A stretch of DNA of 64,000 nucleotides from Pontibacter aquaedesilientis (GTDB lineage Bacteria > Bacteroidota > Bacteroidia > Cytophagales > Hymenobacteraceae): the NCBI RefSeq assembly GCF_014773225.1, contig NZ_JACXAJ010000013.1, forward strand, positions 1 through 64,000, read 5' to 3'. A program made the translations under genes and the position numbers. Positions 26,038-35,100 of the stretch are shown here, one piece after another (within the stretch, counting starts at the first letter, position 1; the number at the start of each line of letters is the position of its first letter). The notes below the pieces were generated by a model. It made no database searches and had not been told where the DNA came from. It was given only the letters and a program-made list of their open reading frames with translations.

Positions 26038-26216
26038 GATGCAATAACTAAAGCAATAGAGAGAATGAGGGCTTTTCTGTTGACGAATAGGCTAGCTACA
26101 CCCGTCTGGATCATTTACAACTACACAGCGCTACCAGGATATAGTCAAAAGAATTGCCCGAATCTTATTATGTGCAAAGATATGTATATATAATTACATA
26201 CTACAAATGTGTGAAT

Positions 26217-26246
26217 AAAAAAGCTGACTTTTTTGAGTCAGCTTTA
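26217..26246 (-). terminator. Terminator of hemA
   Basis: On the minus strand AAAGCTGACT pairs perfectly with AGTCAGCTTT around a 5-6 nt loop and is followed by a T-run. Confidence 0.8.
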
Positions 26247-26269
26247 TAATAAATTGATATTTTCGGAGT

Positions 26270-27544
26270 TTATAAGGATTCGGTAGATTGCTTCTCCAGA
26301 TCAAACAAATCGTTGAGCAGATCAATCAGGGTTTCTGCTTCACCCCGTTTGCAGGCCGCCTTGAGTTGTAAAACCGGCAATTTAATGACTTTCTGCATCA
26401 TCGACTTGGTAATGCTATCCATCATTTTGGCTTCTTTCGGGCCTAATTTTTTCATGTAGCGGGCCATTTCCTCCTGGCGGATGGCCTCCAGCGCATTCTT
26501 CAGTTTATTAATTGTAGGCGAAACCATCATCTCTTTTGACCAGTCGTTGAACTGCTCAATGGACTCATATATGATCGCCTTTACTTTGGGAACAGAGTTG
26601 ATGCGCTGCTGAAGCGCCGCAGAAGCTTTGTTCTGAATCGTATCGATGTTGTATACCAACACACCAGGTACAGCCTCGGCTTCGGCCTCTACGCTGCGTG
26701 GCACAGACAAGTCGATAAAAAACTTGAATGTGAGTACGTTTAGGCGCAGAATCATCTCTTTGGTGAAGAAAGGTGTTTCGCGGGCAACAGAAGAGATAAT
26801 GACATCCGCTTCTTTCAAACCCTGTACGATTTCTTCGAATGGGAGCACTTCCAGTCCACACTCATCGGCCAGGTGCTGTGCTTTGGCCAGGGTACGGTTC
26901 GTAATTTTTACATGCTGGTAGCCTTTGTCCTTGAGGTGACGGCACACATCGGCACCTATCTCGCCTAAACCTACCACCAATATCTTTGGCTCGGCCACCA
27001 CATCGGCAGTCAATTCTTCAATCAGTTCGATAGCTGCGTAAGAAGTGGAGGCGGCCCCATCGCGGAAGGCGGTCTCTTGCACCACACGCTTGTTCGTGAA
27101 GAAGATGGTATGCATCAGGCGGTGCAGGAAAGGCCCGGCTGTTTCGTTGTCGGCTGCCCATTGGTAAGACTGTTTCACCTGATTCGTGATCTGCATATCG
27201 CCTACTACCTGCGACTCCAGACCCATACTTACCTCAAATAAATGCTGCACAGCATCGTTGTGTTGGTTCAGAATGGTGAAGTAGTCGAGGTACTGGGTGA
27301 TGTTGTCTATACCCTTTGTGATACCGAGGAGCTTAACGATTTCGGTACTGTAATCTATGTCGGCATTGTAGTACACCTCGGTGCGGTTGCAAGTGGAGAG
27401 TACCAAAATGTCAGAAGCCTGGATGAAGCCTTTCAGCGTCTGAAGAAACTGCCTGCACGAATTCTCATCTAAGGCAATCAGTTCCCTGATATCCAGCGGC
27501 GCTTTCTTGTATGACAGGCTGATTGCTTTAAAGTTCTGAAGCAT
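26270..27544 (-). CDS. hemA: Glutamyl-tRNA reductase
   Basis: HemA reduces glutamyl-tRNA to glutamate-1-semialdehyde, the first step of the C5 pathway to haem. The 424-residue protein has the catalytic Cys52 in LSTCNRTEVY, the substrate region GLESQVVGDMQI (about 109-120), the NADPH site VVGLGEIGADV (about 191-201) and the C-terminal dimerisation helices. The length is normal. It is divergent from a histidine kinase gene. Unlike many Bacteroidota, no other haem gene is adjacent. Confidence 0.95.
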   Translation of the reverse strand: MLQNFKAISLSYKKAPLDIRELIALDENSCRQFLQTLKGFIQASDILVLSTCNRTEVYYNADIDYSTEIVKLLGITKGIDNITQYLDYFTILNQHNDAVQHLFEVSMGLESQVVGDMQITNQVKQSYQWAADNETAGPFLHRLMHTIFFTNKRVVQETAFRDGAASTSYAAIELIEELTADVVAEPKILVVGLGEIGADVCRHLKDKGYQHVKITNRTLAKAQHLADECGLEVLPFEEIVQGLKEADVIISSVARETPFFTKEMILRLNVLTFKFFIDLSVPRSVEAEAEAVPGVLVYNIDTIQNKASAALQQRINSVPKVKAIIYESIEQFNDWSKEMMVSPTINKLKNALEAIRQEEMARYMKKLGPKEAKMMDSITKSMMQKVIKLPVLQLKAACKRGEAETLIDLLNDLFDLEKQSTESL

Positions 27545-27569
27545 AACTAACGTTCGGAATACTAAAGTG

Positions 27570-27577
27570 CAAAATTA
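27570..27577 (-). promoter_or_regulatory. -7 box of the hemA promoter
   Basis: On the minus strand TAATTTTG matches TAnnTTTG exactly. The triplet 19 nt upstream is TTC rather than TTG. It sits about 26 nt before the hemA start. Confidence 0.5.
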
Positions 27578-27658
27578 CTGTATTGATGATTAAAATGAAA
27601 CTTCCTTGACCTTATTAATTAATTTATACTAATTTCAGATAATTTTCGCGCACCCTTC

Positions 27659-28834
27659 ATGATACCGATCTATTCGCAAAAGAACCGAATAAAGTTCATT
27701 GTCGTTATTGTGGCACTCATTATTGGGGCTGCCACTATCACCTATACCAACATCTTGGTTAGCAAACTGTCTGAGCGTGAGCAGGAGTTAGTGCAACTGT
27801 ATGCAAAGGGCCTCCGCTACATGATCAATGCGCCCAGCGACGACAATATCGTCTTTATCGAAGAAGAAATCCTGTCCTCGAACACGACAGTGCCTGTTAT
27901 CCTGACAGATGAGCACGAAAATATTCTCGACTTTAAGAACATCAGCTTTCCCGAAAACATTTCAGACAGGCGGAAAAATCAACTTTTGCAGCGTGAGATA
28001 GCCCGCATGAAGGCCCAACATGCGCCCATTGTGGTGCCTTGGGCAGAGGGGTCTGAAAACTATGTGTTCTACAAAGACTCTGCCCTGCTCTCGCAGCTGC
28101 GCTACTACCCCTATGTGCAGCTGTTGGTAATCGCCTGCTTCGCGCTGATGGCTTACTTTGCGTTTAGCTACTCCCGCAAGGCGGAGCAGAACAGGGTGTG
28201 GGTAGGCCTCGCCAAGGAGACCGCTCACCAGTTGGGTACGCCGCTGTCGTCGCTCATGGCTTGGTATGAGTACATGAAATCCAGCCCCAAGTTTGAGAAC
28301 GAGCCCATTACGGCAGAGCTTTGGAAAGATATCAGGAGGCTGGAGATCATCACAGAGCGCTTCTCCAATATTGGGTCTGTGCCGTTGCTGCGCGACGAGA
28401 ATATCCTGCAGGTAACCGAAAATGCCATTAACTACCTGCAGAACCGTATCTCGAGCAAAGTAGATTTCACGGTTGCCTCCAGTTTCGCGCCCGAAATTAC
28501 CGCCAAGGTCAATGTGCCGCTCTTTGACTGGGTGATCGAGAACATCTGCAAGAACGCCGTGGACGCCATGGAGGGTCGGGGCAGCATCAGGCTGCAACTG
28601 TCGCTGCTCGGAAAAAGCCAGATCGCGCTCGACATTAGCGACACCGGCAAAGGTATACCCAAGAGCAAGGTAGACTCGGTGTTCCTGCCGGGCTATACCA
28701 CCAAGAAGCGCGGCTGGGGGCTCGGGCTGGCACTGGCCAAACGGATTATCGACAATTACCACAGGGGCAGGCTCTATGTGAAGTCCTCAGAAATTGGGAA
28801 AGGCACTACCTTTCGGATTGTGCTCAACAGGTGA
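27659..28834 (+). CDS. Sensor histidine kinase, membrane-bound and orphan
   Basis: This 391-residue kinase has two membrane segments (about 12-30 and 151-170) around a periplasmic domain of about 120 residues. The phospho-acceptor His190 lies in the variant H-box KETAHQLGTPLSSL. The ATPase domain has the N-box ENICKNAVDAMEG, the G1 box DISDTGKGIP and the G2 box GWGLGLALAKRII. HQLGTP in place of HELRTP is a recognised group in Bacteroidota. There is no response regulator next to it, and the signal sensed is unknown. It is divergent from hemA and has its own terminator. Confidence 0.9.
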   Translation: MIPIYSQKNRIKFIVVIVALIIGAATITYTNILVSKLSEREQELVQLYAKGLRYMINAPSDDNIVFIEEEILSSNTTVPVILTDEHENILDFKNISFPENISDRRKNQLLQREIARMKAQHAPIVVPWAEGSENYVFYKDSALLSQLRYYPYVQLLVIACFALMAYFAFSYSRKAEQNRVWVGLAKETAHQLGTPLSSLMAWYEYMKSSPKFENEPITAELWKDIRRLEIITERFSNIGSVPLLRDENILQVTENAINYLQNRISSKVDFTVASSFAPEITAKVNVPLFDWVIENICKNAVDAMEGRGSIRLQLSLLGKSQIALDISDTGKGIPKSKVDSVFLPGYTTKKRGWGLGLALAKRIIDNYHRGRLYVKSSEIGKGTTFRIVLNR

Positions 28835-28883
28835 TTTCAGTTGGGAAGTTAGAAAGTTTGTAAGTTGACAGGTATAACAGTAG

Positions 28884-28911
28884 GGACAGGTCGCGGCCTG
28901 TCCGCCTTTTT
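28884..28911 (+). terminator. Terminator of the histidine kinase gene
   Basis: GGACAGG pairs perfectly with CCTGTCC around TCGCGG, then GCCTTTTTG. A fragment of the AGTTAGAAAGTT repeat family lies just upstream (28842-28868). Confidence 0.7.
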
Positions 28912-29009
28912 GTAGATATAGCATTCAGTTCAGGTATAGCCTGTATCACAATGAATAGCCCTTCATTAAAATAAAGTGTTCATCAAAAACAAGTCTTTAT
29001 CAGTTAGCA

Positions 29010-29945
29010 ATGGTAGAAGTCGTCAGGTATAGCGGCAGGTATAAGTCGGAATGGGATGCCTTTGTGCGGGCTTCCAAAAACGGCACTTTTATACTATTGC
29101 GCGACTACATGGCGTATCATGCCGACCGGTTTGAAGATTATTCCCTTCTCTTCTATAGGAATGAAGAACTGGTGGCGGTCTTACCAGCCAATGTTGCGGA
29201 AGGGGCGTTGCATGCGCATGCCGGGCTGAGCTATAGCGGTGTATTATGCGGCTCTGGCATGAAGGCAGTCCTTATGCTACAGGTGTTTGACGCCCTAATT
29301 GCTTATTGTAGGACACAGGGTTTTCATGCGCTTTACTACAAGGCTATACCTCATATCTACCACCAACTGCCAGCCGAGGAAGACCTGTATGCCCTGTTCC
29401 GAAGTGGCGCCGTGCTACACCAGCGCACTTTGAATTCGGTAATAACCCCGGAAAATAAGCTGCCCTATACCCAACTGCGCAAAAGGAAGATCAAGCGGGC
29501 GGCCAGGTATGGCCTGCAGGTGCGCCAGAGCCAGGACTACCAGGTATACATGCAACTGGTGGCGCAGGTGTTAAAAGAGAAGTACAAGCTAGAGCCTACC
29601 CACACCGCCGACGAACTCGCGCGACTTGCCACTGTCTTCCCCGAAAACATTAATCTATTCGCTGTCTTTGAGGGCGAAACGATGGTTGCGGGTATGGTCA
29701 TGTACGAATCAGCCACAGTAGCGCACAGCCAATACATAGCCTCCACTGCCCGGGGCCGCGAGATTGCCGCACTTGACTTCCTGACAGATTTCCTCCTGAC
29801 ACAGGTATACCCGCATAAAAAGTACTTCAGCTTCGGAGTTTCTACCGAGCAGCAAGGCCTATACCTGAACGAGGGGCTTGTTAACAACAAGGAAAGCTAC
29901 GGTGCCCGCACGGTAGTGCACGATTTTTACCGACTAGAGTTTTAA
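29010..29945 (+). CDS. GNAT / FemAB-like acyltransferase
   Basis: This 311-residue protein has the double-GNAT layout of the FemAB-like group (acetyltransferase 6 type). YSLLFYRNEELVAVLPAN and YSGVLCGSGMK occur in the first half. LRKRKIKRAARYGLQVR, a LKEKYKLEPTHT helix and a C-terminal FSFGVSTEQQGLYLNEGLVNNKESYG follow in the second half. Family members transfer acyl or aminoacyl groups in cell-wall or surface-polysaccharide synthesis. The substrate cannot be read from sequence. It stands alone between two terminators. Confidence 0.75.
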   Translation: MVEVVRYSGRYKSEWDAFVRASKNGTFILLRDYMAYHADRFEDYSLLFYRNEELVAVLPANVAEGALHAHAGLSYSGVLCGSGMKAVLMLQVFDALIAYCRTQGFHALYYKAIPHIYHQLPAEEDLYALFRSGAVLHQRTLNSVITPENKLPYTQLRKRKIKRAARYGLQVRQSQDYQVYMQLVAQVLKEKYKLEPTHTADELARLATVFPENINLFAVFEGETMVAGMVMYESATVAHSQYIASTARGREIAALDFLTDFLLTQVYPHKKYFSFGVSTEQQGLYLNEGLVNNKESYGARTVVHDFYRLEF

Positions 29946-29963
29946 GCAGGATATCGCCATAAA

Positions 29964-29996
29964 GAAGAAAGGCTGCTCAAATTGGCAGCCTTTCTT
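29964..29996 (+). terminator. Terminator after the acyltransferase gene
   Basis: AAGAAAGGCTGC pairs with GCAGCCTTTCTT around an 8-nt loop. The gene converges on the antiporter gene, so it may act for both. Confidence 0.8.
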
Positions 29997-30018
29997 GTAT
30001 GTATCTGATCAAGTCAAC

Positions 30019-32007
30019 TTATCGGGTTGCTTCCGCTAAAACGGGCTTTTCCACAATTTCTTTACCGAAGAGCTTAATAATTCCCCAAAGCAGGGCGGCC
30101 CCAATCAGGTATACCAGGAGCCAGTGCACGCCCCAGCTGGAAAGGTTCGTGCAAACCAGGTTCGCCACCAACGCCACGGTAAGCGCATAGGGCAGCTGTG
30201 TCTTCACATGGTCGATGTGGTTGCAGCCCGAGGCCAGCGAGCTCAGGATAGTGGTGTCTGAGATCGGGGAGCAATGGTCGCCGAACACAGCGCCGGCCAG
30301 TACCACTGAGATCACATTGTACATAATCGGCATGGTTTCTTCCACGCTCAGGCCATGTTGCTGGCTCACAAACCAGGCGGCGGGCAGCATCAGAGGGTAA
30401 AGAATGGCCATGGTGCCCCAACTGGAACCAGTCGAAAAGGCGATGATAGCTGCCAGGAAGAACGTGATCTCGGGCAGGAAGCGTGGCGACACATTGCCAG
30501 AGAAAAGCGAGGTCAGGTACTCGGCGGTGTAAAGCTCTTTCGTAACCTGTGCCAGCGACCAGGCCAATACCAGGATGAGCATGGCAGGCAGCATGGTTTT
30601 GAAGCCCGTCACCAGCGACTCCATCGTTTCATACAGACTCATGATGCGCTGGCTCACTGTCAGGGCAATGGCTACGGCCACACCCGAGAGGGAAGCCCAA
30701 ATCAGGGCGGTATAGGAATTGGAGTCACCGATGGTCATGGAGAGTTTCCGGAAAAAGCCTATGCTGGCATCAGCCCAGGTGTCGGGGTTATATCCGGTGT
30801 AGAGCAGGCCAATCACGGTTCCGAAAATAACTACCAGTACAGGTATAAGCGCATTGAAGGCACGCGTGCGATTCGGGTCTACGGCATCGAACTCTGCCAT
30901 TTCCTGTTGCTGGCGGGCATCGCTGCGGCTGTCGGGACGGTGGTTGCTCACGGCGCCGGTGGTGCGAGCGCGATCCTCTGCCTTGTGCATCAGGCCAAAG
31001 TCCCGGTTCATCAAAATAAGCATCAGCATGAACACCAGCGTGAGAATAGGGTAGTAGGCATACTCCAGCGAGTGGAAGAAAAGCGAGTAAGCGCCCTCCT
31101 CTATACCTAGCGTGGTGGCGGCGTCTTTGATGTAGCCCAGCTCGGCACCTACCCAGGTTGTCACGAAGGCGATGGCCGCTACCGGGGCGGCGGTGCTGTC
31201 CACGATGTAAGCCAGCTTCTCGCGCGAAACGCGGTGCTTATCGGTGACAGGCCGCATGGTGTTGCCCACGATCAGGGTGTTGGCATAGTCGTCGAAGAAT
31301 ATGGCAATGCCCAGTGCCCAGGTCACCAGCTGGGTGCTGCGGGCTGAGCGGGCATAGCGGGAAAGCTGGTTGACGACGCCGGCCATACCGCCGTTCTTGG
31401 AGATAATCGCCACCATGCCCCCGATCATCATCGAGAACAGGATTACTGCGATATGGTCCGAATCTGTTAGTGCACTTACCAGGTATGTGTCAGCAACGGC
31501 CAGCAGACCAGTGAAAATAGATTTTACAGTCAGCCCATAGATCACAAATCCGCCTACCCAGATGCCGGCAAAGAGAGCCAGCAACACCTCCCGGAAAATC
31601 AACGCAAGGATGATAGCGATGAGCGGCGGCAGGATGGAAAGCCACATCGGGAAATGGCGCACCCCATGCTCAGCCTCTGAGTCGAGTCGGTAGAGGCGGG
31701 CGATGGTATGGCTGCCTATATTGGCACTCACCTGTATCAGATTGGCTTTGGCGGGCAGTGAGAAACGTGCCTCGCCCTCGGTGAAGCTAATGTCCTGCAG
31801 GTTTCCGTTGACCCGCACAGGAAGCGGACCGCTATACTTGACCAGGTTACCCGACTCATTGGTGGTGCGCAATGCGAAAGCGGTGTCGTTGACAGCCTGC
31901 AGTTTCAGTTCTTCTATGGCTAAATCAGTGCTATCTTCCTGCGCCACTGCCTGAAACGCTAGCAGAAGCAGGAGCATGAGACTCAAAAGGGTCTGGAATA
32001 ACCTCAT
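30019..32007 (-). CDS. NhaC-family Na+/H+ antiporter with an added exported N-terminal domain
   Basis: This 662-residue protein starts with a cleavable-looking signal peptide (LLSLMLLLLLAFQAVAQ) and a beta-type region (about 25-115) before the membrane part. Roughly a dozen helices follow. Typical NhaC-family parts are WALGIAIFFDDYANTLIVGNTMRPVTDKH, KLAYIVDSTAAPVAAIAF, FSTGSSWGTMAILYPLMLP and a late VFGDHCSPISDTTILSS. These motifs predict sodium- or other cation-proton exchange. Ordinary NhaC proteins of about 450-500 residues lack the N-terminal exported domain. It is encoded alone. Confidence 0.87.
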   Translation of the reverse strand: MRLFQTLLSLMLLLLLAFQAVAQEDSTDLAIEELKLQAVNDTAFALRTTNESGNLVKYSGPLPVRVNGNLQDISFTEGEARFSLPAKANLIQVSANIGSHTIARLYRLDSEAEHGVRHFPMWLSILPPLIAIILALIFREVLLALFAGIWVGGFVIYGLTVKSIFTGLLAVADTYLVSALTDSDHIAVILFSMMIGGMVAIISKNGGMAGVVNQLSRYARSARSTQLVTWALGIAIFFDDYANTLIVGNTMRPVTDKHRVSREKLAYIVDSTAAPVAAIAFVTTWVGAELGYIKDAATTLGIEEGAYSLFFHSLEYAYYPILTLVFMLMLILMNRDFGLMHKAEDRARTTGAVSNHRPDSRSDARQQQEMAEFDAVDPNRTRAFNALIPVLVVIFGTVIGLLYTGYNPDTWADASIGFFRKLSMTIGDSNSYTALIWASLSGVAVAIALTVSQRIMSLYETMESLVTGFKTMLPAMLILVLAWSLAQVTKELYTAEYLTSLFSGNVSPRFLPEITFFLAAIIAFSTGSSWGTMAILYPLMLPAAWFVSQQHGLSVEETMPIMYNVISVVLAGAVFGDHCSPISDTTILSSLASGCNHIDHVKTQLPYALTVALVANLVCTNLSSWGVHWLLVYLIGAALLWGIIKLFGKEIVEKPVLAEATR

Positions 32008-32103
32008 GTGGTGTAGGGTCGGTTTTTTGTAAACCCTTAAATAAGCAAATATTTAAGATAATCGGAAATGATAGCAGCAGGAAGCGGTGGGAAAACTTAA
32101 AAT

Positions 32104-32140
32104 AAAACAGCCCCTGCGCCAAGGGCACAGGGGCTGTTTC
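32104..32140 (-). terminator. Terminator of the subtilase gene
   Basis: AAACAGCCCCTG pairs with CAGGGGCTGTTT around an 11-nt loop, followed on the minus strand by a T-rich tail. Confidence 0.8.
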
Positions 32141-32155
32141 TGGAAGTCCTGCTGA

Positions 32156-35100
32156 TTAGTGCTGGATTACTACTTTGCGGGTGATGGTTCGGTTCTGGAG
32201 TGACACCTGAAGGATGTAAACCCCTTTCGGTGCGTTCGCCATGTTCACCTGTTGCTCATAGTGGCCAGAGAAACTATTCTGTGTGTCCTCCAGCATGACC
32301 TGTCCTACGGCATTGACCAATCGCACGCTCACTTTGCCTGTCTCTTCGGCAGTGAAGCTGATCGTGAACCTGCCCGCACTAGGGTTAGGATAGGCTTTCA
32401 GGCTAAGGCCGTCCTGCATCTCCTGCTCGCCTGCTAAAGCGTAGTGGACAGAGTGGGCGTTAGGCATAGGTATAGCCTTGGCTGGTGCTGAGGTAGCCGA
32501 GCAGCCGTTGCCGTCTGTCACGGTCACGGTGTAGGTGTGGTTGCCCGGGCGCACAGAGATGGATGCCTTCGTTTCGCCGTTGCTCCACAGGTACTTGTTT
32601 CCTTGCCCTGCCGGAGAAGCCGTTAAAGTAACGAATCCGAATTTATTTGCCTCAGAAACGGAGATGGCCGCTACTGGAAGCGCATTCACCGTGACAGTCA
32701 CCGCAGCAGTGTATACCTCGCTGCAGCCTCCGTTCCGTACCAGGGCACGGTAGCTGGTGGTCTGCGTCAAGTTCAGGAACTGCAGGGTGGTGGCAGACCC
32801 CTCAACCGTAGTCCAGGATGCTCCTGCTGTAGAAGCCTCCCATCTTACCAGGCTGCCGGTTTGGCCACTGAGGGTGATGGTGCCACCGTTGCTGCCATAG
32901 CAAACCGACTCGGCGCTCGTGCTCAGGGTGCCAGCTACGGTAGCCGGTGTCAATGTCACAGGCACGCTCACGCGAGGTGCGGTGCTGCAGCTGGCTGCGC
33001 TTACCTGCCAGTCATAAAGGAAGTAGTAGAAGCTGCTCGGCGCTGTCTGGTTGTTGCCTGTAATGCTGGCTATGCCTGGCAGGGTATAAGGGTAGACTGC
33101 TGAGTTGGTGGTGTTGTTACGGTAGGCTGTAGCCCCACCCCCAAATGCAGACACTTGTATGCCGTAATTCTTGCCGGCCGCAGGCACGAGCAGGTTTAAG
33201 TCATACTCTCTCACACCTGGTACCACATTGATGGTAGTAGAGGCGATCACCGTATTGCTCAAGTCTTTGTCAAGGAGCACTACAGTCATTGTGCCCGCTG
33301 TGGCCACGTTGATCGTCGACTTCTGCAGTACGAACGGCACCTGTGCGTCGAAGTACATTCTGCCGCCTGTGAAGCTGGTATGTCCACCATTCACGCTATG
33401 GTTTTTAGAGCCCAGATTGCCGACCGTCTCGTTGCTGGCCGCCACATAGTAAGTGGTGTTTTGCGTTAGAACCGGAGTCGCAAAAGTTTCTCCGATGTGC
33501 AGCAGCGTGCCTTCCGTGGCGGCGTCAAACCAGTATAGCTTGCCTGCATTGGTCTGCGCTGCCAAGTTGGCGCTGCCGCTGGTGCCGCATATTTCGCCGG
33601 CCGGAGCGGTAACCGTTGCCACGTCATTGTTGACAGCAACCGGAGTGGCTGTGGTCGTTCCGCATGGCGTCGTTACGCTAACCGTATAGTTGCCACTGGT
33701 GCTGGCCATGTAAGTAGCGCCCGCCGCGTTCGCGATAGGTGCCCCGTTTCTGGTCCACTGGTAGGTATAACCTTCTGACTGACCGCCCGTCTCGGCGCGA
33801 AGCTCCAGCGTGAAGTCCTGACCCGGGCAGATGCCGAATCCGAAGTTTTTGCTGATAGACACTGCCGTTGGCGGGAGTGGGTTCACAGTAACGGCTACCG
33901 CCTGTGAGGTCTGAGGGCATCCGTTCGCAGCAGTCACGGTTACCGTGTAGTTGCCGGAGGCAGTCGCCTCGTAAGTTGCTGCCGTCGCGTTCTCGATCAT
34001 TTTCCCATCCTTGCGCCAGGTATAGCTTAGGCCGGACCCAGTGTTGGCGTTGAGCACGACAGAGCCGCCTACGCAAAACTCAGCAGGGCCAGCCGGTGTG
34101 ATGGCAGCCACGGTGGCTGGGGCAGCAGTAGTCGTAACGGCTACCCGCGGACTGGCGCAACCGGTTGCTTTTACCTTCATGTTGTACAGGAAGTAGTAGA
34201 AAGCAGTAGGAGTGCTCGCGTTGTTACCCGTAAAAGATACCACATTCGGAATAGTAAACGGATAGGCAGCAGCGTTTGTCGTGTTGTTGCGGTAAGCTGT
34301 TGCGCCCCCACCGAAGGCAGACACCATCAGGGTGTAGTTCTTGCCGGCAGTAGGTATAGGGAGGTTCAGAATGTACTCGTTCACGCCAGGCACCACCGTG
34401 ATGACGGTGCTTGCGATCACGTTTCCGCTCAGGTCCTTGTCCAGCAGGTCGACCGTCATGGTACCACCGGTGCCAACGTTAATGGTGGCTTTGTCGAGGA
34501 TGAAGGGGATTTCCGCATCGAAGTACATTCGACCGTTGGTGAAGCTAGACATCGCGCCGCCTGAAGTAGGACTGGCAGCAGGCACAGTGCCTGAGAAGTC
34601 GTTTAGGGCAGCATAGTATGTTTTGTTGACTGTCGCATTCTCTAGAGTTGCCTCCTTGCCGATGGTTACCAGGTTGCCGCCCGTCATGGCGTCGTACCAG
34701 AACACCGTGCCATTGCCGGAAGCGCGCAACACGGTTGGGCCACTGCCGCAAACCGTAGCCGAGGCGACAGGGGCGTCAGTCGGGCTGCTGGTAGAGAGCA
34801 CCTGCACCAGTCGGTTGTTGCCTGCGTTCTGATCGTTGGTCAGGGCCGTGGCAGCTGTAAAGGTATAAGAGGTGTTCGCCGCCGCGTTGAATGTGCCCGG
34901 CAGGAAGAAGCGAGCCTCGCTGTTTGAGCTGATCGTTGCAGTGTAGGTGCCGGTGAGCGTGGCTACCTGCCCATTGCTGTTGCTGATGCCCACTGTCACC
35001 GGGATGTTGCTCTGGGCTGCCGTGCCGAAGTTGCGAATTACCACTTCCACATTTTGAGCAGGGTTGGCGCAGAAACCTTGCAATGGGAACATCACTGCCG

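Noticed and set aside
25513-26193. 226-codon plus-strand frame across the ArsR terminator and the lipoprotein gene
   Set aside because: It reads through a strong terminator stem and has scattered aromatic and Cys residues without a domain. The minus-strand lipoprotein has a clean signal peptide.
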